From contig NZ_JACOPX010000015.1 in NCBI RefSeq assembly GCF_015461835.1, positions 124,001 to 188,000 on the forward strand: 64,000 nucleotides of DNA. The letters run 5' to 3'. Under the pieces are notes generated by a model. The model was not told where the DNA came from. It saw only the letters and a program-made list of their open reading frames with translations, and searched no databases. Positions 16,050-24,214 of this stretch are shown piece by piece. The position numbers and the translations under genes were made by a program. The stretch is from Pseudomonas neuropathica (lineage in GTDB: Bacteria; Pseudomonadota; Gammaproteobacteria; Pseudomonadales; Pseudomonadaceae). The stretch's first letter is position 1. The number at the start of each line of letters is the position of its first letter.

Positions 16050-17009
16050 ATGAGCAAGATCAGTGTGTTGGTCGTGGACGATGCTTCGTTCATTCGTGAC
16101 CTGGTGAAAAAGTGCCTGCGTAATTACTTCCCGGGGATCCGCACCGAGGACGCCGTCAACGGTAAAAAGGCCCAGGCCATGCTGGCCAGGGAAGCCTTCG
16201 ACCTGGTGCTGTGCGACTGGGAAATGCCGGAAATGTCCGGCCTCGAGCTGCTGACCTGGTGCCGCGAGCAAGACAATCTCAAGACCATGCCGTTCGTCAT
16301 GGTCACCAGCCGTGGCGACAAGGAAAACGTCGTGCAGGCGATTCAGGCCGGCGTTTCCGGCTACGTCAGCAAACCGTTTACCAACGAGCAGCTGCTGACC
16401 AAGGTCAAGCAGGCGCTGAACAAGGTCGGCAAGCTCGACACCCTGATGAACAGCGCGCCGACCAAGATGAACTCGGCGTTCGGCAACGATTCCCTGAGCG
16501 CCTTGACTGGCGGCAAGCCTGCCGTGGTCGGTGGTGCTCCGGCAGCCGCTGCTGCGGTCAATCCGTTTGCCAAACCGGCTGCTGCCGCGCCAGCGCCCGC
16601 CGCTGCGCCATCGCGTGGTTTGCTCAACAGCCCACCGGTCAAGGCGCCAGCCGCCGCGTCGGCTCCCGCCAGTGGTCGGGGTCAGGGTCAGTTGCGCCTG
16701 CCAAGCGGTACTCAGCAATGCGTAATCAAGGCCCTGAGCATCAAGGAAGCGTTGCTGGTGGTTAAGCGCACCGAGACCCTGCCGCAGATCCTCGACAGCG
16801 CTGTGCTCGATCTGGAGCAGGGCGACAACGCCGAGATTGCCCGCCTCAACGGCTACCTGCACGCCGTCGTTGCCTTTGAACAAAAACCGGACAGCGACTG
16901 GTTGCAACTGACCTTCCGTTTCGTCGATCAGGACGCGCAGAAGCTCGACTACATCTCCCGGCTGATCGCTCGCGGTACGGCGCAGAAGCACTTCGTTCCA
17001 GGCGCGTGA
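16050..17009 (+). CDS. Response regulator: receiver domain plus PilZ-like C-terminus
   Basis: A 319-residue protein. Residues 4-125 are a CheY-like receiver with acidic pair D10/D11, phospho-acceptor D56 (LVLCDWEMP) and the conserved Lys in SKPF. A ~70-residue Ala/Pro-rich flexible linker follows (about 155-215). The last ~100 residues (QLRLPSGTQQCVIKALSIKEALL...) look PilZ-like, but no RxxxR plus D/NxSxxG pair typical of c-di-GMP binding is evident. No histidine kinase lies beside it. It is conserved next to phoU in Pseudomonas. Confidence 0.75.
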   Translation: MSKISVLVVDDASFIRDLVKKCLRNYFPGIRTEDAVNGKKAQAMLAREAFDLVLCDWEMPEMSGLELLTWCREQDNLKTMPFVMVTSRGDKENVVQAIQAGVSGYVSKPFTNEQLLTKVKQALNKVGKLDTLMNSAPTKMNSAFGNDSLSALTGGKPAVVGGAPAAAAAVNPFAKPAAAAPAPAAAPSRGLLNSPPVKAPAAASAPASGRGQGQLRLPSGTQQCVIKALSIKEALLVVKRTETLPQILDSAVLDLEQGDNAEIARLNGYLHAVVAFEQKPDSDWLQLTFRFVDQDAQKLDYISRLIARGTAQKHFVPGA

Positions 17010-17022
17010 TCTTCGTCTGTGA

Positions 17023-17096
17023 AAAGATCGCAGCCTTCGGCAGCTCCTACATTGGAATGCATTTTCCCTGTAGGAGCTGCCGAAGGCTGCGATCCT
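17023..17096. repeat. REPIN, type GATCGCAGCCTTCGGCAGCT
   Basis: AAAGATCGCAGCCTTCGGCAGCTCCTAC is mirrored by its complement ending at 17096 across a ~20-nt spacer. It is a second REP family, distinct from that at 1170 and 4078, and recurs at 18106-18181. Confidence 0.87.
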
Positions 17097-17196
17097 TTGC
17101 TTTGTGCGCTGGGCAAATTGAAACATCTGTCGACTAGCCTGGTCTGCTTCACCTGCTAGGCTCATTCCCAGGCCTCACTTCGACAGACTTTTGCCC

Positions 17197-18093
17197 ATGC
17201 TCGCGCGCCTGCTGTTCTTCTATGGTCTTTTCATGGCATCCACTTCGGCTGTGGCCATGACCATCTACAAATCCACTGATGCCAACGGCGTGGTGTCGTA
17301 CAGCGACCGGCCGAGCAAAGGCTCGCAGGTGTTCGTGTTTCAGGACCGCATGGTCGAGCGCCTGGAACGGCAGGTTTACCTCGATATCAAGAAGCAGAAG
17401 GGCACAGACGTGGTCTTCGTGCGCAACGATTTGTATGCGCCGGTCAAAATTGCCTTGGCATTCACCGGGCTGAGCAATGTGCGCGGTGCGCCGGCGCAAA
17501 CCATCCACCGGGTGCTGCCGGCGCGCAGCAACACGCGGTTGGCGTTGCTGACGGCGATATCCGGCAAGCAGCCGCTGGTGTATACGCCGCAGTTCCACTA
17601 TTCCCTCGGTGACCCCACTGGTATCGCGCAGGGCTATCGCTATCCGCTGCCGTGGCGCGGTGGACCGTTTCGTCTGAGTCAGGGCGCCAACGGTCAGTAC
17701 AGTCACTATGGGCCGAAGAATCGCTATGCGATGGACATTGCCATGCCGGTGGGCACGCCGATCATTGCCGCGCGGGCCGGGGTGGTGGTGAAGACCGAGA
17801 ACTCCCAGAGCGGGCGCGGTAATGATGCGTCCGGTAATTTCGTGCGGGTGCTGCACGACGACGGCACGATGGGCGTGTACCTGCACCTCAAACAAGGTTC
17901 GGTGAGCGTGCGCGAGGGGCAAAGGGTGACGGTGGGCAGTCCGTTGGCGCTGTCAGGCAACACCGGCAACAGCAGCGGTCCGCACCTGCACTTTGTGGTG
18001 CAGCGCAATACCGGTGAGGGGCTGGTGTCGATTCCGTATCAGTTCAACCAGCCGCTGGGGGCGTTGCCCAACTTTGCGTTGGGCAAGCAGTAA
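17197..18093 (+). CDS. Exported M23-family peptidase with N-terminal DUF4124
   Basis: A 298-residue protein with a signal peptide (hydrophobic 3-18, cleavage near AVA). Residues about 20-60 (MTIYKSTDANGVVSYSDRP) are a DUF4124 domain, often seen in periplasmic proteins. The C-terminal half is a LytM/M23 fold: RYAMDIAMPVGTPI with D180, and GPHLHFVV with H263 and H265. The usual HxxxD first motif has Tyr where His is expected; H170 ten residues earlier may serve instead. Such enzymes cut peptidoglycan peptide bonds or act as amidase activators. The ATG at 17197 is preferred to TTG at 17191. Confidence 0.82.
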   Translation: MLARLLFFYGLFMASTSAVAMTIYKSTDANGVVSYSDRPSKGSQVFVFQDRMVERLERQVYLDIKKQKGTDVVFVRNDLYAPVKIALAFTGLSNVRGAPAQTIHRVLPARSNTRLALLTAISGKQPLVYTPQFHYSLGDPTGIAQGYRYPLPWRGGPFRLSQGANGQYSHYGPKNRYAMDIAMPVGTPIIAARAGVVVKTENSQSGRGNDASGNFVRVLHDDGTMGVYLHLKQGSVSVREGQRVTVGSPLALSGNTGNSSGPHLHFVVQRNTGEGLVSIPYQFNQPLGALPNFALGKQ

Positions 18094-18105
18094 GCTTCTA
18101 AAAGC

Positions 18106-18181
18106 AAAAGATCGCAGCCTGCGGCAGCTCCTACATGGGAATGCGATCTCTGTAGGAGCTGCCGCAGGCTGCGATCTTTTA
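18106..18181. repeat. REPIN, same family as 17023-17096
   Basis: AAAGATCGCAGCCTGCGGCAG and its complement face each other around a ~20-nt spacer, between the convergent M23 and CNNM-family genes. It differs from the 17023 copy by compensating T-to-G and A-to-C changes in both arms, so the hairpin is preserved. Confidence 0.88.
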
Positions 18182-18209
18182 GCAGGCAACGCGGTTTCCC
18201 GCATTGCAC

Positions 18210-19550
18210 TCAATCCAGCATCAACACCTTCGCCAGTACAATCTTCGGCCCTTTCATCTTCTTGATGATGATCCGCAGGCCTTCGACTTCCAGCACTTCT
18301 TCCTCTTCCGGCACCCGTTTCAGGGTTTCGTAGACCAGCCCGGCGAGGGTCTCGGCTTCGATGTGGTCGAGGTCGATGCCCAGCAGGCGTTCCACCTTGA
18401 ACAGCGGCGTGTCGCCACGCACCAAGAGCTTGCCCGGCTGATAGGCGAGGATCCCGCGCTCAGCCTTGCGGTGTTCGTCCTGAATATCGCCGACCAGCAC
18501 TTCCAGCACGTCTTCCATGGTCAGGTAGCCGATGATGTTGCCGTCAGCCTCCTCGACCACGGCGAAGTGCGAGCCGCCCTTGCGGAACTGCTCCAGCAAC
18601 TGCGACAGCGGCATGTGCCGCGACACGCGCTCCAGGGGACGGGTCAGCTCAGCCAGGTTGAACGACTCGGGAATGTGGTCCAGCGCCGCCAGTTCCAGCA
18701 GCAGATCCTTGATGTGCAGCAGGCCGACGAACTCTTGGCGCTCACTGTCGTACACCGGATAACGGCTGAACTTGTGGCGACGAAACATCGCGAGGATTTC
18801 TTTCAGTGGAGCGTTGAATTCGAGCGTGATCAGGTCTTCGCGGGAGTTGGCCCAGTCGACCACTTCCAGCTCGCCCATTTCCACCGCCGAGGCCAGAACG
18901 CGCATGCCCTGATCGCTCGGATCCTGGCCACGGCTGGAGTGCAGGATCAGTTTCAGTTCTTCGCGGCTGTAATGGTGCTCATGGTGCGGACCGGGTTCGC
19001 CTTGCCCTGCGATACGCAGAATGGCGTTGGCGCTGGCGTTGAGCAGGTAAATCGCCGGGTACATCGCCCAGTAGAACAGGTACAGCGGCACCGCCGTCCA
19101 TAGCGACAGCAGCTCGGGTTTGCGGATCGCCCAGGATTTCGGGGCCAGCTCACCAACCACGATGTGCAAGTACGAAATGATGAAGAACGCGGTGAAGAAC
19201 GACACACCTTTGACGATCTCCGGCGACTGCACGCCAACCGCGCTCAGCAGCGGTTCGAGGATGTGTGCGAACGCCGGCTCACCGACCCAGCCAAGGCCAA
19301 GGGAGGCGAGCGTGATACCGAGCTGACAGGCCGAGAGGTACGCATCGAGCTGACTGTGTACCGTGCGCAGGATGTGCCCGCGCCAGCCGTTCTGATCAGC
19401 GATGGCCTCGACTCGGGTCGAGCGCAGTTTGACCATGGCAAATTCCGCCGCAACGAAAAAGCCGTTGAGCAAAACCAGGATCAGAGCAAAAAGGATCATG
19501 CCGAAATCGGCGAAAATTGTAGCGAGGGACAAGCCAGGGGAAGGGTCCAT
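18210..19550 (-). CDS. CNNM/CorC-type (hemolysin-family) membrane protein
   Basis: A 446-residue inner-membrane protein with a DUF21 transmembrane domain (about 12-205; LNGFFVAAEFAMVKLRSTR signature), a tandem CBS pair (about 225-345) and a CorC_HlyC domain (about 365-440; LAGLVYETLKRVPEEEE). Related proteins affect Mg/Co homeostasis; 'hemolysin' is a legacy name. It lies 122 nt downstream of phoR on the same strand, separated by hairpins, so it is probably its own transcript. Confidence 0.88.
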   Translation of the reverse strand: MDPSPGLSLATIFADFGMILFALILVLLNGFFVAAEFAMVKLRSTRVEAIADQNGWRGHILRTVHSQLDAYLSACQLGITLASLGLGWVGEPAFAHILEPLLSAVGVQSPEIVKGVSFFTAFFIISYLHIVVGELAPKSWAIRKPELLSLWTAVPLYLFYWAMYPAIYLLNASANAILRIAGQGEPGPHHEHHYSREELKLILHSSRGQDPSDQGMRVLASAVEMGELEVVDWANSREDLITLEFNAPLKEILAMFRRHKFSRYPVYDSERQEFVGLLHIKDLLLELAALDHIPESFNLAELTRPLERVSRHMPLSQLLEQFRKGGSHFAVVEEADGNIIGYLTMEDVLEVLVGDIQDEHRKAERGILAYQPGKLLVRGDTPLFKVERLLGIDLDHIEAETLAGLVYETLKRVPEEEEVLEVEGLRIIIKKMKGPKIVLAKVLMLD

Positions 19551-19589
19551 GATGGAGTTTTGCGGGTTCCGTGTGATTCAAGAGAGAGA

Positions 19590-19638
19590 AAAATCGCGCC
19601 TGAAAGGCAGGCACAAGTCAGCCAATGTAGCGGCTGAC
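19590..19638 (-). terminator. Tandem hairpins after phoR
   Basis: Read on the minus strand, GTCAGCC/GGCTGAC (19617-19638) is followed by GCCTG/CAGGC (19598-19612) and then GCGATTTTTC. The pair probably ends the phoBR transcript before the CNNM gene. The T-run is short, so strength is uncertain. Confidence 0.45.
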
Positions 19639-19672
19639 ATGGCGATTGCCTAGTGGCGAGTGCTGGTCGGTC

Positions 19673-20995
19673 TTACTCGGCGGCGCTGATGGCCCGTGCC
19701 TGAGCCACCTGAGCTGGGGCGAAATGGCAGGTGAACGTGCTGCCGTGACCGGGCACGCTGCTGATTTCCATGCGTGCGCGGTGGCGCAGCAACACGTGTT
19801 TGACGATGGCCAGGCCGAGCCCGGTGCCGCCGGTGTTGGAGTTGCGGCTGGAGTCGACGCGGTAGAAACGTTCGGTCAGGCGCGGCAGGTGTTTGCTGTC
19901 GATGCCGATGCCGGAATCCTGCACGCTCAGGTGCGCGCCCTGAGCGTCACCCCACCAGCGAATACGGATGTTGCCCTCGGCCGGGGTGTACTTCACGGCG
20001 TTGAACACCAGATTGGAGAACGCGCTGCGCAATTCCGCCTCGCTGCCCTTGAGCAGCAGGCCGGCATCGGCTTCGAGGGTGATGCGCTGGTTCTTCGCGC
20101 CCGACAATTGCTGGGCATCGCTCTTGATCGATTGCAGCAGAGTGTCGATCTGCACCGGATGGTTGTCTGACGGGTAATCGGTGGCCTCCAGTTTCGCCAG
20201 CAACAACAAATCGTTGAGCAGCGTCTGCATGCGCCCGCCCTGTTGTTGCATCTGCTGCAGCGCGCGACTCCAGCGCGGATTCACTTCCTCGACGTTGTCG
20301 AGCAGGGTTTCCAGGTAGCCGCAGATCACTGTCAGCGGCGTGCGCAACTCGTGGGAGACGTTGGCGATGAAGTCTTTGCGCATCTGTTCCAGCTGATGGA
20401 TACGCGTGACGTCGCGCACCAGCATCAAGTGTTCGTTGTTGCCGTAGCGGGTCAGGTACAGCTGAATGCGCACGCGATCGTTGGTCGGCGAGGGGATTTC
20501 CAGCGGCTCGGCGTAGCTTTCCTGCTCGAAGTACTCCTTGAAACGCGGATGGCGCACCAGGTTGGTCACCGGCTGGCCGCTGTCCTGCGGGGTCTTGAGG
20601 CCAAGCAGGGTTTCGGCGGCGCGGTTCCACCATTCCAGGTTGCCGTCGCTGTCGAGCATGATCACCGCGTCTTTCAGCGCGGCGGTGGATTCCTGCACCC
20701 GGTCGATCACCGCTTGCAGACGCCCGCGCACGCGTTGGTCGCGGCGTTGCAGGTGGTAGATGCTGTCGAACACTTCACCCCACAGGCCATAGCCGTCGGG
20801 CGGTGCTTCGTCGGGTTGGTGCTGGCGCAGCCACTCGTGCAGACGCAGCAATTGCTTGAGTGTCCAGGCCAGATAAATCCCCAGGCCCGCCGCAAGGCTC
20901 CAGCCGTAATAGCCGGTGATCAGGCCGATCACCAGGCAGGCGGTGACCAACAGCAGCATGTGGCGAATCAGGGTGCCATGCCAGTTTTGATTCAC
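19673..20995 (-). CDS. phoR: Phosphate regulon sensor histidine kinase PhoR
   Basis: A 440-residue membrane kinase. Two close hydrophobic stretches (about 9-48) form the membrane anchor with almost no periplasmic loop, as expected for a PhoR that senses through Pst/PhoU. A PAS domain follows (about 98-195), then HisKA with H215 in NVSHELRTPLT and a HATPase domain with GTGLGLAIVKHVL. It phosphorylates PhoB when Pi is scarce. It starts 38 nt after phoB on the same strand. Confidence 0.95.
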   Translation of the reverse strand: MNQNWHGTLIRHMLLLVTACLVIGLITGYYGWSLAAGLGIYLAWTLKQLLRLHEWLRQHQPDEAPPDGYGLWGEVFDSIYHLQRRDQRVRGRLQAVIDRVQESTAALKDAVIMLDSDGNLEWWNRAAETLLGLKTPQDSGQPVTNLVRHPRFKEYFEQESYAEPLEIPSPTNDRVRIQLYLTRYGNNEHLMLVRDVTRIHQLEQMRKDFIANVSHELRTPLTVICGYLETLLDNVEEVNPRWSRALQQMQQQGGRMQTLLNDLLLLAKLEATDYPSDNHPVQIDTLLQSIKSDAQQLSGAKNQRITLEADAGLLLKGSEAELRSAFSNLVFNAVKYTPAEGNIRIRWWGDAQGAHLSVQDSGIGIDSKHLPRLTERFYRVDSSRNSNTGGTGLGLAIVKHVLLRHRARMEISSVPGHGSTFTCHFAPAQVAQARAISAAE

Positions 20996-21033
20996 GGAAA
21001 ATACGGTCCTTGTCAGCGAGTCTGGCGGTCGGA

Positions 21034-21723
21034 TCAGGCCTTGGTGGAGAACCGGTAGCCGGTGCCGCGCACGGTTTGTACCAGATTTTCGTAGGCGTCG
21101 CCGAGGGCCTTGCGCAAGCGCCGGATGTGCACGTCGACGGTGCGCTCTTCAACATAGACGTTGCCGCCCCAGACCTGATCCAGCAACTGGCCACGGGTGT
21201 AGGCGCGTTCCTGGTGGGTCATGAAGAATTGCAGCAGACGGTATTCGGTCGGGCCCATCTCGGCCGGTTTGCCGTCGATGGTCACGCGGTGGCTGATCGG
21301 ATCAAGCAGCAGGCCGCCGACTTCGATCGGCGCTTCGCCGTCGGTCGGGCCAGCGCGACGCAGCACGGCTTTGAGGCGGGCGACCAGTTCGCGCGGGGAA
21401 AACGGTTTGGTGATGTAGTCGTCGGCGCCGACTTCCAGACCCTGGATCTTGTTGTCCTCTTCGCCCTTGGCGGTGAGCATGATGATCGGGATGTCCCCGG
21501 TCAGCTCGTCACGCTTCAGACGACGGGCCAGTTCGATGCCGGAGGTGCCGGGCAGCATCCAGTCGAGCAGGATCAGGTCCGGCTTGCGGTCGACGATGAT
21601 GGCGTGGGCCTGCTGCGAGTTCTCTGCCTCGAGGCAGTCATAGCCGGCCATTTCCAACGCAACGGCGATCATTTCGCGAATGGGCGCTTCGTCGTCGACG
21701 ATCAGAATGCTCCTGCCAACCAT
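21034..21723 (-). CDS. phoB: Phosphate regulon response regulator PhoB
   Basis: A 229-residue OmpR-family regulator. The receiver domain (about 5-120) has D10/D11 and phospho-acceptor D54 (LILLDWMLPG); the winged-helix DNA-binding domain (about 130-227) ends with VDVHIRRLRKALG and a recognition-wing VRGTGYRFS. It binds the Pho boxes found here upstream of pstS and pstC. The upstream gap has two Pho-box-like sites, one facing phoB, consistent with autoactivation. Confidence 0.97.
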   Translation of the reverse strand: MVGRSILIVDDEAPIREMIAVALEMAGYDCLEAENSQQAHAIIVDRKPDLILLDWMLPGTSGIELARRLKRDELTGDIPIIMLTAKGEEDNKIQGLEVGADDYITKPFSPRELVARLKAVLRRAGPTDGEAPIEVGGLLLDPISHRVTIDGKPAEMGPTEYRLLQFFMTHQERAYTRGQLLDQVWGGNVYVEERTVDVHIRRLRKALGDAYENLVQTVRGTGYRFSTKA

Positions 21724-21735
21724 GCCTTAATCCTC

Positions 21736-21753
21736 TTGTCATTTAACTGTCTT
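21736..21753 (+). promoter_or_regulatory. Pho-box-like site facing the COG4315 gene
   Basis: TTGTCATTTAACTGTCTT matches double CTGTCAT at 12 of 14 positions on the plus strand. It lies 13 nt upstream of the phoB start codon, so it overlaps the phoB leader but points the other way. Confidence 0.45.
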
Positions 21754-21776
21754 GCGCCGCATTAGATAACGGAATT

Positions 21777-21794
21777 ATTGCAGTCGTGTGACAG
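21777..21794 (-). promoter_or_regulatory. Pho-box-like site facing phoB
   Basis: Read on the minus strand, CTGTCACACGACTGCAAT matches double CTGTCAT at 11 of 14 positions, 53 nt before the phoB start. Position and orientation suit PhoB autoregulation. Confidence 0.5.
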
Positions 21795-21874
21795 TATTTT
21801 AGTCCGGCGGCGATTGTGCAAATCCTCAACTAAGCTCTAAGTCCGAATCCTGACAACCACAAAAGAAGGTTTCC

Positions 21875-22258
21875 ATGACTCAAATGACTGTTTCTTTCAA
21901 AGCCCTGCTGATGGCTGCTGCCCTGACTCTGCCTGGATTTGCCATGGCTGCCGAGCCGGCCATGATGAAGGACGGCATGATGGTCGATCACAAAGGCATG
22001 ACCGTTTATACGTTCGACAAGGACGCTGGCGGCAAATCGATGTGCAACGGCGATTGCGCGAAAAACTGGCCGCCGATGATGGCGCCGGCGGGTGCCAAGG
22101 CTGAAGGCAAATGGACGGTCATCAAGCGCGATGACGGCATGATGCAGTACGCCTATGACGGCAAACCGCTGTACACCTTCATGAAGGACGAGAAGCCTGG
22201 AGAAATGAAAGGCGATGGCATGAAGGAAGTGTGGCACGTGGTGCACGAGCATAAGTAA
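21875..22258 (+). CDS. Exported COG4315-family protein
   Basis: A 127-residue protein with a signal peptide (hydrophobic about 8-22, cleavage at AMAAEP). The mature part contains the repeat-like pairs GMTVYTFDKD...MCNGDCAKNWPP and later GKPLYTFMKDEKPG, characteristic of COG4315 secreted or lipoprotein-like proteins of unknown function. It is Met-rich with one Cys pair (CNGDC), which could bind metal; that is inference. It is divergent from phoB and followed by a REPIN. Confidence 0.8.
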   Translation: MTQMTVSFKALLMAAALTLPGFAMAAEPAMMKDGMMVDHKGMTVYTFDKDAGGKSMCNGDCAKNWPPMMAPAGAKAEGKWTVIKRDDGMMQYAYDGKPLYTFMKDEKPGEMKGDGMKEVWHVVHEHK

Positions 22259-22267
22259 ACGCAAATC

Positions 22268-22364
22268 CCCCTGTGGGAGCGAGCTTGCTCGCGAAAGCGT
22301 TGGGTCAGTTGCCACATAGGCTGACTGAGACGACGCATTCGCGAGCAAGCTCGCTCCCACAGGT
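22268..22364. repeat. REPIN, type GGGAGCGAGCTTGCTCGCGA
   Basis: CCCTGTGGGAGCGAGCTTGCTCGCGAA is mirrored by its complement ending at about 22364, with a ~45-nt spacer. It is a third REP family, lying between the convergent COG4315 and ubiA genes. Confidence 0.88.
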
Positions 22365-22373
22365 TTTTGCGGA

Positions 22374-23264
22374 TCAGCGCAACGCGTAATCCAGCACGAT
22401 CCCGACGAAAATCGCCAACCCGGCCCAGTGGTTGTGCAAAAACGCCTTGAAGCAGCGCATCCGGTCGCGATCCCGCGTGTACCAGAATTCCCACGCATAA
22501 CACCCGGCAGCCACCAGCAAGCCAAGATGGAACCAGATGCCCAGCTCAAACTTGGATCCCGCCAGCATCAGGCAACCCAGCGACAATGCCTGCAAGCTCA
22601 GGATGATCAGCCGGTCCGCCTCGCCAAACAGAATTGCCGTGGATTTCACGCCAATCTTCAAATCGTCATCGCGATCGGTCATCGCGTAATAGGTGTCGTA
22701 ACCCACCGTCCACAGCAGGTTGGCGATCCATAGCAGCCACGCTGCCGCCGGCAGCTCGCCGGTCTCGGCGGTGAACGCCATCGGCATCCCCCACGAAAAC
22801 GCCGCGCCGAGCACCACTTGCGGGTAATAGGTGTAGCGCTTCATGAACGGGTAAGTGAACGCCAGCGCCAGACCGCCCAGCGACAACCAAATGGTCGGCG
22901 CATTGGTGCACAGCACCAGCAGAAAACTCACGCCCATCAACAGCGCAAAGAACACCAGCGCTTCTTTCGAACTGATCTTGCCGCTGGCCAGCGGCCGTTG
23001 TGCGGTGCGTTTGACGTGGCCGTCGACCTTGCGGTCGGCCCAGTCGTTGATCACGCAACCGCCGGCGCGGGTCAGTACCACGCCGAGGACGAAAATCACC
23101 ACGTTGGCCAGCGACGGCGAGCCTTTGCCGGCAATCCACAGGGCCCAAAGGGTTGGCCACAGCAGCAGATAAATGCCGATCGGCTTGTCCATCCGGGTCA
23201 ACTGAATGAAGTCCCACGCGCGCGGGTTCAAGCGGTTCAGCGACTTGAGCAGGCTCTGATACAT
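22374..23264 (-). CDS. ubiA: 4-hydroxybenzoate polyprenyltransferase UbiA
   Basis: A 296-residue integral membrane prenyltransferase with about nine helices. It attaches the polyprenyl tail to 4-hydroxybenzoate in ubiquinone synthesis. Both Asp-rich motifs are visible: NDWADRKVD in the first and DTYYAMTDRDDD in the second. The start is the ATG at 23262-23264, which overlaps the ubiC stop by one base (TGATG); a longer frame upstream merely overlaps ubiC. Confidence 0.96.
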   Translation of the reverse strand: MYQSLLKSLNRLNPRAWDFIQLTRMDKPIGIYLLLWPTLWALWIAGKGSPSLANVVIFVLGVVLTRAGGCVINDWADRKVDGHVKRTAQRPLASGKISSKEALVFFALLMGVSFLLVLCTNAPTIWLSLGGLALAFTYPFMKRYTYYPQVVLGAAFSWGMPMAFTAETGELPAAAWLLWIANLLWTVGYDTYYAMTDRDDDLKIGVKSTAILFGEADRLIILSLQALSLGCLMLAGSKFELGIWFHLGLLVAAGCYAWEFWYTRDRDRMRCFKAFLHNHWAGLAIFVGIVLDYALR

Positions 23265-23824
23265 CAGCAGTTCTCCGGATGGGCGCGGGCGGCGCGCCAC
23301 AGGCTCGGCAGGAAAATTTCTGCGACCAGCACGCTCAACGCGCCACGGTCGAAACGCGAACGTCGGCCCCACAGCTCAGGCGCTTTCACGTCTGGCGGCA
23401 ACCATTGTTCAGGGTAGTGGCAAACTTCGAGGGCGCGGCGCTGGAACGCCTGATCGCAAAACAGCAATTCACCCAGAGAGCGGCTGCCCAGTTCGTCCAT
23501 GTGCAAGCCGTCACCCTGCAAAGCGGCGCGCGACGCGACGCTACGGGCGAACACCCAAGCCTCGCCGTGACCGCGCAAATACACCTCGCGTACCCAGCCT
23601 TCGCTGCCCTCAGCCAGATCCAGCGCCGCACATTCGTCAGCGCGCAAGGTGTCCCAGCCTTCAAACAGCGGCGTGACGCTGAAGCCGTCATCGGACAGCC
23701 GGGTCAGTCGGCGGGTGAGGGAGCCTTCGTCGAACAGCCAGTCGAGGGTCAACGAATCGGGGAGGGGCGTCAGTCGGCTTTGAGTCAGCCAGAGCGGGGC
23801 CGGGCAGGCATTTGAATGTTGCAC
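23264..23824 (-). CDS. ubiC: Chorismate lyase UbiC
   Basis: A 186-residue cytoplasmic enzyme that splits chorismate to 4-hydroxybenzoate and pyruvate, the entry step of ubiquinone synthesis. Conserved segments are VREVYLRGHGEAWVFARSV, LGELLF and the ELWGRRSRF motif near the C-terminus. The likely start is GTG at 23822-23824. It is translationally coupled to ubiA, so its product and the next enzyme are made together. Confidence 0.93.
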   Translation of the reverse strand: MQHSNACPAPLWLTQSRLTPLPDSLTLDWLFDEGSLTRRLTRLSDDGFSVTPLFEGWDTLRADECAALDLAEGSEGWVREVYLRGHGEAWVFARSVASRAALQGDGLHMDELGSRSLGELLFCDQAFQRRALEVCHYPEQWLPPDVKAPELWGRRSRFDRGALSVLVAEIFLPSLWRAARAHPENC

Positions 23825-24025
23825 AATGAGTCATTATTGGCCGCAAATGAGGCGGCGAGCTTAACATGGTGGCCGCCGATATTGATTGATCCGGGTCGCC
23901 ATTGCGCCGAACAGGCTTGCATCTGCCCGGCACCATCAGTACAAAACGCCCTGAGCCGGATGGCAGCGCAACACCCATCGACCGTCCGTGCCGGCACCAC
24001 GCCTGAACCCTGAGGAAGTACCTGA

Positions 24026-24193
24026 ATGAAAAAGTGGCAATGCATCGTCTGTGGCCTGATCTACAACGAAGCCGATGGCTGGCCGGATGACGGCATTGCG
24101 CCGGGCACCCGTTGGGAAGATGTACCGGCAGACTGGCTGTGCCCGGACTGCGGCGTTGGCAAAATGGACTTCGAAATGATCGAAATCAACTAA
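24026..24193 (+). CDS. rubA: Rubredoxin
   Basis: A 55-residue iron-sulfur electron carrier with both CxxCG motifs (C6, C9 and C39, C42) that bind one Fe, plus the conserved aromatic and acidic residues of the family (Y13, W30, W37). It starts at ATG 24026 after TGAGGAAG. Rubredoxin reductase begins 21 nt downstream, so the pair forms an electron chain for an oxygenase or stress role not encoded here. PAO1, from memory, has two rubredoxin genes at this place; only one is seen here. Confidence 0.96.
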   Translation: MKKWQCIVCGLIYNEADGWPDDGIAPGTRWEDVPADWLCPDCGVGKMDFEMIEIN

Positions 24194-24214
24194 GCAAATC
24201 GAAAGGAGTAAGGC

